Assembly: GCA_030648695.1 (NCBI GenBank)
Contig: JAUSHG010000049.1
Coordinates: 1 to 7,312, forward strand
Length of the DNA: 7,312 nucleotides
Source: a bacterium
Lineage (GTDB): Bacteria > Patescibacteriota > Minisyncoccia > Phycocordibacterales > UBA10002
Reading direction: 5' to 3'
Shown: in pieces, positions 1-5,869 of the stretch
Position numbering within the stretch: the stretch's first letter is position 1
How the letters are laid out: every line of letters starts with the position of its first letter
Translations under genes and position numbers: made by a program
The notes under the pieces: model-generated
Seen by the model: the letters and a program-made list of their open reading frames with translations, nothing else
Told to the model about the DNA's origin: nothing
The model's database searches: none

Positions 1-7
1 TCTTCAT
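1..7 (-). CDS. Possible start of a further downstream gene (edge)
   Basis: On the minus strand the epimerase stop overlaps an ATG (5-7) in the form ATGA, followed by AAG and the window edge. The same overlap joins two other gene pairs here (7121-7124 and 5866-5869), so a translationally coupled gene may begin here. Only two codons are visible, and nothing can be said of the product. Confidence 0.3.
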
Positions 8-945
8 ACTTTTTTGAACCGTTTTTTATAATAGCGAATGGTCTGCCGAAGTCCTTCCTCCAAATCTGTTTTTGGTTTCCAGCCGAGTTCTTTCTGTACC
101 TTTTGCGTATCCGCAACCGCATACTTCGGGTCGCCGGCCCGCTCGCCCATGTCTTTGAGTACTAGCTTGATATCAAGCTGCCGCTCAATTTCTCTCAATA
201 TATCTATCATCCAGTGACCCGTGCCACTCCCCACGTTATACACCGAAAAGCCATGCGATTTCTCCGCCGCAAGCATGGCCGCCCGTGCCACATCCTCCAC
301 AAACACATAATCGCGCTTCTGTTTGCCCTTCCAGTAGTACGGCACCGGCTTTCCCGCGAGTGCAGCTTCCAGCCACATAGGAATAGCACGGGTGGCGTTC
401 GGTTGCTCATCGTTTGGACCGTAGACGTTAAAAAATCGAAGTGCTGTTCCCTCTATGCCAAATGCATTGAAGTACGCGCTCATCACATGCTCAAAGGCAA
501 GTTTTGACGCACCGTATGGATTTATCGGCCCGATGGGGTCGCGCTCGGCAATCGGTGTACGCTTCTTTCCGTCATAGGATGCCGCACTTGAGGCGTATAC
601 TAATTTTTTTATCCCTTTCTTTCTCATGACCTCCAACAACCGAACCCCGTTCATAAAATTATTTTCAAAATAAAACCGCGGATGCGTCATTGAGTAGGTA
701 ATGGTGGAGGTCGCCGCCAGATGAAACACCACTTCTACTCTGGAGAGAATCCGCAAAAGGAGCTTCTCATCTGCAATTGAACCTTCAAAGAATTGCGCCC
801 GTTTGTCCACGAGGCGCTTGAAGCCCGATGACAGGTCGTCCAACACCAGCACCTCATATCCCGCATCACAGAGCAGGCGCACGAGATTTGAGCCGATAAA
901 TCCAGCGCCGCCAGTTACCAATACTCTTTTATGTTGCTTCGCCAT
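4..945 (-). CDS. NAD-dependent sugar-nucleotide epimerase/dehydratase (GalE-like extended SDR)
   Basis: A 313-residue extended short-chain dehydrogenase, full length for the family. It has VLVTGGAGFIGSN (8-20) for dinucleotide binding, acidic D36/D37 at the end of strand 2 favouring NAD, HLAA (75-78), a catalytic triad S120, Y144 and K148 (YGASK), RFFNVYGP (170-177) and RDYVFVEDVA (211-220). This order matches UDP-glucose/UDP-GlcNAc 4-epimerases and relatives. ADP-heptose 6-epimerase (HldD) and GDP-sugar dehydratases share the fold, so the substrate is not settled. The residues usual for 4,6-dehydratases (D/E after the catalytic Thr) are not visible, which favours an epimerase. It follows the glycosyltransferase after a 113-nt AT-rich repeat gap. 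No Shine-Dalgarno is seen before ATG 943-945. TGA at 4-6 overlaps an ATG at 5-7. Confidence 0.85.
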   Translation of the reverse strand: MAKQHKRVLVTGGAGFIGSNLVRLLCDAGYEVLVLDDLSSGFKRLVDKRAQFFEGSIADEKLLLRILSRVEVVFHLAATSTITYSMTHPRFYFENNFMNGVRLLEVMRKKGIKKLVYASSAASYDGKKRTPIAERDPIGPINPYGASKLAFEHVMSAYFNAFGIEGTALRFFNVYGPNDEQPNATRAIPMWLEAALAGKPVPYYWKGKQKRDYVFVEDVARAAMLAAEKSHGFSVYNVGSGTGHWMIDILREIERQLDIKLVLKDMGERAGDPKYAVADTQKVQKELGWKPKTDLEEGLRQTIRYYKKRFKKV

Positions 946-950
946 TTGTA

Positions 951-1069
951 AATTATTCTAATTTCTAATTGCTCTAATTATTCTAATCAAATCACAATTT
1001 CTTAATCCCCAAATTGGGAATTGGATATTTCGGGCATTTATTAGGTCAATTAGAATAATTAGGTTAATT
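951..1069. repeat. AT-rich repeat cluster between glycosyltransferase and epimerase
   Basis: The 12-mer AATTATTCTAAT occurs directly at 951-962 and 976-987 and inverted at 1049-1060. The inverted pair extends to 14 perfect bases (974-987 with 1049-1062), and flanking AATT (967-970 and 1066-1069) can add further pairing. The right arm covers the glycosyltransferase stop codon (1059-1061). The left copies supply TAGAAT, a -10-like hexamer, on the minus strand 9 nt before the epimerase ATG. A small CCCAAATTGGG palindrome (1008-1018) lies in the middle. Confidence 0.7.
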
Positions 1070-1817
1070 GAGATAATTTAATACCGTGTACCTTCTTCCA
1101 AAGCGCATACGTATCTTTGAGAAAACCCCAAATAATCCGCGGCCGGACAAAAGCGATAAACTTTCCGCGCCGCCCGACTTCGGAATCGGCAAACCCGTGC
1201 ATGCGGTGAAAATGATGAACTCCCACTTCGCCTATGGTGTATCCGTTTTGAAGGGTAGAGAGGTACACCTCCACATTGATGACTCCCTGGGTAAGCTCGG
1301 ACAGAAAGTTCACTCCTTCAATGACTTCCCGCCGGTAGAGCTTGAAGGCACAGTTGATGTCCCGAAGTTTCAACCCAAACAGCCCGCGCATGGTTACATT
1401 GTAGAGCGCGGACATCCAGATGCGCATCAGAGGGTCATTCCGTTTTATTTTATATCCAGTAACCACGTCGTACCTACCAATCTGCGCAAGCAGAAGGTCC
1501 AGTTCATTGATGTCAAACTGGCGGTCGCCGTCGGTGAAGAAAATAAGCTCCTTTTTTGCATTCTTGAAACCGGTGCGCAAGGCGCCGGCGTAGCTCACAT
1601 CATTCCCACGACTTACGACGCGCAGTCCCTTAATCTCCTGCGCCAACTGCCTCGCAATGTCGTTCGTCCCGTCCGTGCTCGCCTCGCTTATGATGAGCAG
1701 TATTTCATAATCAGTAAATCTGTTTTGGAGGTAACCATGAATCTCCTCGGCAATAGCCCGCACGCTTTCGCGCTCGTTATACACCGGCACAAAAACGGAA
1801 ATGCTGCGTGCGTTCAT
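1059..1817 (-). CDS. Family 2 glycosyltransferase (dolichol-phosphate-mannose-synthase-like), soluble
   Basis: A 252-residue GT2 enzyme. The N-terminus ISVFVPVYNERESV (6-19) is the usual first strand. FFTDGDRQFD (93-102) is the metal-binding D-x-D region, RDINCAFKLYRREV (152-165) is the conserved acceptor-side segment, and GEVGVHHFHRMHG (196-208) matches the E-V-x-V-x-H-x-x-R-x-x-G of polyprenyl-phosphate sugar synthases. The usual D-D-G-S-T-D loop reads S-E-A-S-T-D (44-49), losing the first acid that normally contacts the nucleotide base. No transmembrane segment follows the catalytic domain. It would move a sugar from an NDP-sugar to a lipid phosphate or growing glycan. ATG 1815-1817 is the only sensible start, because an in-frame TAA lies just upstream and homology begins at residue 6. 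It has no Shine-Dalgarno and sits 8 nt from a -10 box, so it is probably leaderless. Confidence 0.85.
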   Translation of the reverse strand: MNARSISVFVPVYNERESVRAIAEEIHGYLQNRFTDYEILLIISEASTDGTNDIARQLAQEIKGLRVVSRGNDVSYAGALRTGFKNAKKELIFFTDGDRQFDINELDLLLAQIGRYDVVTGYKIKRNDPLMRIWMSALYNVTMRGLFGLKLRDINCAFKLYRREVIEGVNFLSELTQGVINVEVYLSTLQNGYTIGEVGVHHFHRMHGFADSEVGRRGKFIAFVRPRIIWGFLKDTYALWKKVHGIKLSQLT

Positions 1818-1825
1818 AGAGAAGC

Positions 1826-1853
1826 ATTATACAGAACAGCGCGGTTTTCTCAA
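1826..1853 (-). promoter_or_regulatory. Sigma70-like promoter of the glycosyltransferase unit
   Basis: On the minus strand there is a -35 box TTGAGA (1848-1853, five of six consensus), a 16-nt spacer, and a perfect -10 box TATAAT (1826-1831). The expected transcription start falls at about 1817-1819, at or within 2 nt of the ATG at 1815-1817. It lies just downstream of the terminator at 1887-1918, which is where a new transcription unit is expected. Confidence 0.75.
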
Positions 1854-1886
1854 CCAACACGCGATATTGGCTGCAACAGGCATGCG

Positions 1887-1918
1887 AGAAAAAAGAGCGT
1901 GAGAGTTGCCTCCCACGC
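1887..1918 (-). terminator. Intrinsic terminator after the radical SAM gene
   Basis: On the minus strand GCGTGGGAG (1910-1918) pairs with CTCTCACGC (1897-1905), giving nine pairs including one G-U. They close a GCAA loop (1906-1909) of the stable GNRA type. TC and then six T (1889-1894) follow. It starts 20 nt past the TGA of the radical SAM gene and closes the upstream operon. Confidence 0.87.
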
Positions 1919-1938
1919 CCCTGTATTGATTGCATAGT

Positions 1939-3471
1939 TCATGCTGCAGTTGGAGCTCCGCTCTGCCAGCGATGTCCCGCGCTTGCTTCAAGCCGTTGGC
2001 GTACGTGCTCTTTAGTATTGGCATATTGCCAGCCCCATTCGCGCAGTTCATTCACCCGCTCCGGCGGCACCACTGTATTTTTCATGACCGGATATTTCCA
2101 GTTCATCCGGTCAGTATCAAAATCCGGATCCAAATGACCGTTCGCCAATGCGTACTCGTGTAGCATACATCCGGGAAACGGGATAACCGCGAAATACGTG
2201 ACATATGCCGCTCCCGCCTCAACCAGATGCTTGCCGAGTTCAATACTCGCAAGTATCTCTGCTTCGGTCTCGTCCGGGAACCCCATCATAATGTTAGTCA
2301 AACAGGTAATTCCCACATCGGTCATGACGCGAATAAGCTCCACCACATCAAGCTTACTGTGATTAAGTTTACCGGTTGCATACTTATCCAATATGCGTTG
2401 CGATGCTGACTCCACGGGACAGACAATTTCCGCAAAACCAGCGGAACGAAGAAGTTCCAGATACTCGCGGTCAATAACAAGCTGGCCGCCCTCCCTTTTG
2501 AGGAAGTGCACCAGGTTAACCCCGTTAATATCAGAAAGCTCAAGACCCAGGCCACGAACTTGAGTAAAGAGCTCGCGTACCCTTCCCTTGTGGGCAAGCA
2601 GGCTGTCATCCTCAAAGGAAATTTGAGTGATGCCGAGGCCCCGCAGATGATGCAATTCTTCAATGACCCGGGGAACCGACTTTAAACGAAGCGAGCCAAT
2701 GTCCCCCGACTCGTCACGATGCGCTTTCTCCCAGGAGATATGACAATACTCACATTCGTATGGGCATCCACGTGAGCTCATGTATGGAGCGTACCGTTTA
2801 CGTCCCCCGAGCACACCGCGAGGCGAGATGATACGGTCGTAGTGGCAAAATGGCATTTTATGCCAAGCTGGCACTGGCAACTCGTCAAGATTCCGATAGA
2901 CGTCAGTCGGTAAGACCGGCTGATAAACGATGTTGCCATGGGATAGCCGTGCAATACCGGAGACATCATGAAGGTTTTTCCCTTCTGCATGCGCGCGGAC
3001 CATATTAACGATGATCTTCTCCCCTTCGGTAAGACAGATAGCATCCACATTGCCAGTTTTCAGAAATCGCCCAACGAGATTTCGGGTATTGACTCCTCCG
3101 GCCAGAACGAGAATGTTCCGTGATACCGCCTTTGCAGCCGCGGCTACGTCAAAGGCCATGTTCGTCTGTGGCGTAAAATTGGAATGAATACCGACTACTC
3201 CATAATCGCCTTGGGAGATAATTTCGCTGATTCGTTCAACGGTCAAGCCAAAACGAACGAGCCCGTTGGGTTGCATCTGAGGATTGAAAAAGGTGCCTTC
3301 TAACGGGTCATCCTTTGTACCAACAGTCGCGTCTAGAATGTCGGCTTCAAATCCGCCCCGTTCAAGTGCTGCCGCAAGATAATACATCCCGAGCGATTCG
3401 CCGCGGCGGGGCGTTTCAATTGGATTAAGCTGATTTGGAGGATATATCAGTAAAACTTTTTCAGGGTTCAT
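1939..3471 (-). CDS. B12-binding-domain radical SAM protein
   Basis: A 510-residue protein. Residues about 5-155 look like a cobalamin-binding Rossmann domain: VLLIYPPN (6-13), SLGMYYLAAALERGGFEADI (26-45), GVVGIHS (91-97), LAGGVNT (123-129) and the closing TEGE (148-151). The DxHxxG cobalamin-ligand motif is not visible, as in several known members of this class. The radical SAM core follows with C236-x3-C240-x2-C243 in SSRGCPYECEYC, which binds the [4Fe-4S] cluster, then FEDDS (286-290) and a later CPVESASQRIL segment. Members of this class methylate, rearrange or cyclise unactivated carbons; which one applies is not readable here. AGGA (3478-3481) lies 6 nt from ATG 3469-3471. It is the last gene of the upstream unit, with a strong terminator beyond its TGA. 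Its place among sugar genes suggests modification of a sugar or glycolipid, but that is inference. Confidence 0.85.
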   Translation of the reverse strand: MNPEKVLLIYPPNQLNPIETPRRGESLGMYYLAAALERGGFEADILDATVGTKDDPLEGTFFNPQMQPNGLVRFGLTVERISEIISQGDYGVVGIHSNFTPQTNMAFDVAAAAKAVSRNILVLAGGVNTRNLVGRFLKTGNVDAICLTEGEKIIVNMVRAHAEGKNLHDVSGIARLSHGNIVYQPVLPTDVYRNLDELPVPAWHKMPFCHYDRIISPRGVLGGRKRYAPYMSSRGCPYECEYCHISWEKAHRDESGDIGSLRLKSVPRVIEELHHLRGLGITQISFEDDSLLAHKGRVRELFTQVRGLGLELSDINGVNLVHFLKREGGQLVIDREYLELLRSAGFAEIVCPVESASQRILDKYATGKLNHSKLDVVELIRVMTDVGITCLTNIMMGFPDETEAEILASIELGKHLVEAGAAYVTYFAVIPFPGCMLHEYALANGHLDPDFDTDRMNWKYPVMKNTVVPPERVNELREWGWQYANTKEHVRQRLEASAGHRWQSGAPTAA

Positions 3472-3477
3472 TATCGG

Positions 3478-3481
3478 TCCT
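3478..3481 (-). promoter_or_regulatory. Ribosome binding site of the radical SAM gene
   Basis: AGGA on the minus strand stands 6 nt before ATG 3469-3471. It is one of only two genes in the window with a well-placed Shine-Dalgarno, and it fixes the start of this gene. Confidence 0.6.
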
Positions 3482-3506
3482 GGGTTCAGTGTTTAAGGTG
3501 TACGTC

Positions 3507-3536
3507 AAAAAACAACAAAATTGGTCTCACCAGACC
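3507..3536 (-). terminator. Weak terminator-like hairpin after the second nucleotidyltransferase gene
   Basis: Immediately after the TAA (3537-3539), on the minus strand, GGTCT (3532-3536) pairs with AGACC (3523-3527) across a GGTG loop. AATT and a T-rich run (3507-3520) follow. The stem is only five pairs, so partial termination or attenuation before the radical SAM gene is more likely than full termination. I found no convincing promoter between it and 3471. Confidence 0.4.
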
Positions 3537-4214
3537 TTACTGTGCTTTATTAAACCTGTCAATGTCTTCCGGGGTTGAAAAGTAGAGATTTTTCGTACCA
3601 GCTACCGCCATGACGGGATGCGATTTGATAAATTGTGCCATCATTGAGGTCAAATAGTACTCCCCATTTTGATGCTTGCGCAGACGACAAGAAAAAATAT
3701 CCGCATTAATGAGCAGAATGCCGCCGGGCACCAAATTGGAGCTGGGGCGCTTCGGTTTTTCTACCACATGAATAATCCTGCCTGTGGAAGAGAGCGTGGC
3801 TACCGATGCTTTTTCTTTGACCTCCACTATATGGGTAACCCAGCTGAACTTGTGCGACAGGCAACGCTTAATCTCTCTTTGACTCGTAACCTCATCTGCA
3901 TACATGACAATAAAACGTTCACGCGGCTCAAAGAAGTCGCGGGTAAGCATGAGTGAATAGGCGTTACCGAGGGTAATTCGGTTGTTCTGAACATATCGTA
4001 TCCGCTTTCCGCGAAACCTGCTTCCGAGAAATTCCCGGATTTTATCTCCTTTGTAACCAATCACTACGATTACCTCATCCACCTCCGAGGGCAGAGCAAA
4101 AATAAGGCGCTCAATGAATGCTTTACCCTTCACCTTTAGAAGTGGTTTCGGAATAGTGGCAGTGAGATGGCGCATCCGTGTTCCCCGTCCGGCCGCTAAA
4201 ATAACTGCTTTCAT
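3537..4214 (-). CDS. Sugar-1-phosphate nucleotidyltransferase, copy 2 (paralogue of the gene at 5866-6567)
   Basis: A 225-residue single-domain nucleotidyltransferase. It has LAAGRGTRMRHLT (6-18) with His16 where most relatives have Pro, PKP (22-24), G-N-A (83-85), YADE (105-108), VEKP (151-154), GEYYLTS (184-190) and a C-terminal TPEDI element (214-218) also seen in copy 1. Over the first 60 residues the two copies align without gaps and share 31 identical positions, so they are clear paralogues, but they diverge in the middle, where sugar specificity usually lies. A Shine-Dalgarno-like AAGGG (4221-4225) stands 6 nt before ATG 4212-4214, next to a long GC-rich hairpin. It follows the transaldolase after 70 nt. 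The product is an NDP-sugar of unknown identity; two different donors, or one essential and one diverged copy, are both possible. Confidence 0.85.
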   Translation of the reverse strand: MKAVILAAGRGTRMRHLTATIPKPLLKVKGKAFIERLIFALPSEVDEVIVVIGYKGDKIREFLGSRFRGKRIRYVQNNRITLGNAYSLMLTRDFFEPRERFIVMYADEVTSQREIKRCLSHKFSWVTHIVEVKEKASVATLSSTGRIIHVVEKPKRPSSNLVPGGILLINADIFSCRLRKHQNGEYYLTSMMAQFIKSHPVMAVAGTKNLYFSTPEDIDRFNKAQ

Positions 4215-4220
4215 TGGTGT

Positions 4221-4225
4221 CCCTT
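4221..4225 (-). promoter_or_regulatory. Ribosome binding site of the second nucleotidyltransferase gene
   Basis: AAGGG on the minus strand stands 6 nt before ATG 4212-4214. It directly adjoins the GC-rich hairpin at 4226-4260, so folding of that hairpin could limit access to it. Confidence 0.5.
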
Positions 4226-4260
4226 CCCTCTCCCCCTTTCAAAGGGGGAGATTAAGAGGG
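4226..4260. repeat. GC-rich palindrome in the transaldolase-nucleotidyltransferase gap
   Basis: CTCCCCCTTT (4230-4239) and AAAGGGGGAG (4241-4250) are perfect inverted arms around a single base. An outer arm CCCTCT (4226-4231) can instead pair with AGAGGG (4255-4260), making a longer nested hairpin. No T-tract follows on the minus strand, so it is not a standard terminator for these genes. It looks like a dispersed intergenic palindrome of the kind found in many copies in some uncultured bacterial genomes; copy number cannot be seen here. Confidence 0.6.
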
Positions 4261-4266
4261 GGTTTT

Positions 4267-4298
4267 ACTTACAAACTTCTAAACTTATAACTTATAAC
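4267..4298. repeat. Tandem 8-bp repeat, ACTTNTAA type
   Basis: Four adjoining units read ACTTACAA (4267-4274), ACTTCTAA (4275-4282), ACTTATAA (4283-4290) and CTTATAAC (4291-4298, one base short and shifted). The array covers the stop codon and last three sense codons of the transaldolase, then borders the GC-rich palindrome. Confidence 0.7.
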
Positions 4299-5007
4299 CC
4301 GCACTCTTGCCATCATCATAAAACATCTTCACCGTATCCAGAGAAAGCGCATCCAAATCAGAACCCCACTTGGGAATCTTCTTAAGAATATCATTCGGCA
4401 CGGTGATGATATCACACACCGCTTCCTCCGCCTGCAGGATGTTGAGCACCTCCCGCGTACTTGCCCAGAGCAATTCAGCTTTTTTGTTTTCCGCAAGTAT
4501 GACCTTTGCTTCGCTCATAATAGGCATTGGGTCCCGTCCTGTATCCGCAATACGTCCCGCAAAGACCGACACGACAGAGGGAGTGCTCGGTGAAAGCGCC
4601 TCTGCCGTTGCCTTTACCTGTACGAGCGTAAGAATGGCGGTTACATTAATCTTGACGCCGCTTGAAGCGAGTTTTTTGACAAGCGAGAGCGCGGACTCCC
4701 CCCGAGTATTGGTAATGGGAATCTTAACGTACACATTCCCTCCCCACGAGGCAATGAGCTTTGCCTGCCGTTCCATTTCGCTAAAGTCGTCGGAAAACAC
4801 TTCAAATGAAATCGGTTTGTCGGGAATGGAGGAAATAATTTCTTTTGCAAAGAGAGCATAGTTTGCAACGCCTCCCTTCCGCATAAGAGTCGGATTGGTG
4901 GTAAATCCTTTAATCAAAGGATTCTTGGACAGCTCTTGCATCGCGGCCTTTTCCGCCCCGTCCGCAAAAATCTTGACAGTCAATTCTGACAGCAATTTTT
5001 CTCTCAT
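4285..5007 (-). CDS. Small (TalC-type) transaldolase
   Basis: A 240-residue class I aldolase of the small transaldolase/fructose-6-phosphate aldolase family. Visible elements are KIFADGA (D16), GFTTNPTLM (N38), SFEVF (E69), VKIPIT (Schiff-base K95), INVTAIL (N121, T123) and SVFAGRIAD (S147, F149). Acidic E69 and the S-x-F triplet match transaldolases; fructose-6-phosphate aldolases have Gln and Tyr at these positions. I therefore favour transaldolase: fructose 6-phosphate + erythrose 4-phosphate giving sedoheptulose 7-phosphate + glyceraldehyde 3-phosphate. I chose ATG 5005-5007 because homology begins there; the open frame runs on to 5103 but that part is unlike the family and overlaps the HIT gene. 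No clear Shine-Dalgarno is seen. The last codons (YKL, stop TAA 4285-4287) lie inside a tandem ACTTATAA-type repeat, so the C-terminal tip may come from that repeat. Sedoheptulose 7-phosphate is the GmhA substrate, which fits the neighbours. Confidence 0.85.
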   Translation of the reverse strand: MREKLLSELTVKIFADGAEKAAMQELSKNPLIKGFTTNPTLMRKGGVANYALFAKEIISSIPDKPISFEVFSDDFSEMERQAKLIASWGGNVYVKIPITNTRGESALSLVKKLASSGVKINVTAILTLVQVKATAEALSPSTPSVVSVFAGRIADTGRDPMPIMSEAKVILAENKKAELLWASTREVLNILQAEEAVCDIITVPNDILKKIPKWGSDLDALSLDTVKMFYDDGKSAGYKL

Positions 5008-5047
5008 ATTTTCTGTGAATACTATAACCGCACTATGCGAAATGTTA

Positions 5048-5869
5048 TTACTGCCGCGCATGCAGATGCGGATGCGCCATGGTCTGACCGCTAAGCACCC
5101 CAAAATGTATTCCGCACTGAACCCGTCGCGGCTCCTTGCGTTGCTCCCATAATTCAGGCAGAAGTTTCAGCATACCCGAGAGCACCTGCGGGTGGAGGAG
5201 TCCGGTATTATTATCAGAAGGAAATCGCCGAAGCAGTTGTTCGCTTGGAACTACCACTTTGTGCCACGGATGCGGCTTAAAGCGGTTATCAAACACAATG
5301 AAATCCCCCCGCACGACAGGAAGATTCACGTCTCCCATACAAAATGGGCATGTATCCGGAGCGTGGTCCAAACGGGGTTGCTCCCACGAACGCTGCATCA
5401 TTGACTTCACGAATGCTGGACCCCGATGCATGCTGCCCCCTTGTATATGCTTCTCAAGACCCAATCCCTGATACTCCGATATGTCCCGGACAAAAAAGAC
5501 CTGCCCCACACGGATACCGCCAAGAACTGCCTTCCAATTACCCTTGCTCGCAAGCACTCGCTCCGAAGATCCTTCGCGTCTGCCGGTCAGATAGTGCCAG
5601 GTATCCTCATGCGAACAGGGAAGAGAAAAACAGCCGTCACCATACACAATATGGTCATACTCATTCCATCCCCACTGATTGAGTATGGGAAGGTAATATC
5701 CGTTGATGCTGCCGTCATCGTGCAAACGAAGTGAGAGGAGGCATGACGGCCCCTTTCCCGAGCGCGGGTCGACAAATTTCTTTTGACAAAGCTCAAGCGT
5801 ACTTTCTATGAGCGCGATAAGGTCATCTAATTCGCCCGGCGACAAAAGATTCTGTTTTGTATGACTCAT
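5048..5869 (-). CDS. HIT/GalT-like protein with an unassigned N-terminal half
   Basis: A 273-residue protein. Residues about 173-273 look like a HIT/GalT fold: a CPFC knuckle (174-177), as at the start of GalT-type domains; F-D-N-R-F-K-P-H-P-W-H-K-V-V-V-P (193-208), typical of the HIT strand-turn-strand; and HPHLH (266-270), the H-x-H-x-H nucleotidyl-histidine motif. Classical GalT has H-P-H-x-Q, so this is closer to HIT hydrolases and nucleotidylyl transferases. The protein ends three residues after the motif at tandem TAA TAA, which is unusually early. I do not recognise residues 1-170; they contain several W, Y and H residues and no signal peptide or membrane segment. Start and upstream stop overlap as ATGA (5866-5869), implying co-translation with the nucleotidyltransferase. 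Likely activity is NMP transfer or hydrolysis on a nucleotide or nucleotide sugar. The substrate is unknown. Confidence 0.7.
   Translation of the reverse strand: MSHTKQNLLSPGELDDLIALIESTLELCQKKFVDPRSGKGPSCLLSLRLHDDGSINGYYLPILNQWGWNEYDHIVYGDGCFSLPCSHEDTWHYLTGRREGSSERVLASKGNWKAVLGGIRVGQVFFVRDISEYQGLGLEKHIQGGSMHRGPAFVKSMMQRSWEQPRLDHAPDTCPFCMGDVNLPVVRGDFIVFDNRFKPHPWHKVVVPSEQLLRRFPSDNNTGLLHPQVLSGMLKLLPELWEQRKEPRRVQCGIHFGVLSGQTMAHPHLHARQ

Noticed and set aside
951..1069. CRISPR array or insertion-sequence ends in the AT-rich gap
   Set aside because: The repeats are short, uneven in spacing and mixed in direction, with no spacers, no transposase and no target duplication.
1086..1937. A 283-codon open frame on the plus strand opposite the glycosyltransferase
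   Set aside because: It is antisense to a clear GT2 gene over most of its length, runs through the terminator and promoter, and encodes no recognisable motif. It is a shadow of codon bias on the other strand.
3472..3536. Promoter for the radical SAM gene using TTGACG
   Set aside because: No -10 box lies 15-19 nt downstream of it. Only the ribosome site and the weak hairpin are supportable.
4370..4861. A 163-codon plus-strand open frame opposite the transaldolase
   Set aside because: It is fully inside the transaldolase gene, low-complexity and serine-rich, and has no family features.
5008..5047. Possible promoter (TATAGT-like box) before the transaldolase
   Set aside because: There is no -35 match at a workable distance, and the gap is only 40 nt inside a run of co-directional genes.
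5008..5103. Upstream extension of the transaldolase reading frame
   Set aside because: The extra 32 residues do not resemble the family, which begins at MREKLLSELTVKIFADG, and they would overlap the end of the HIT gene in another frame.
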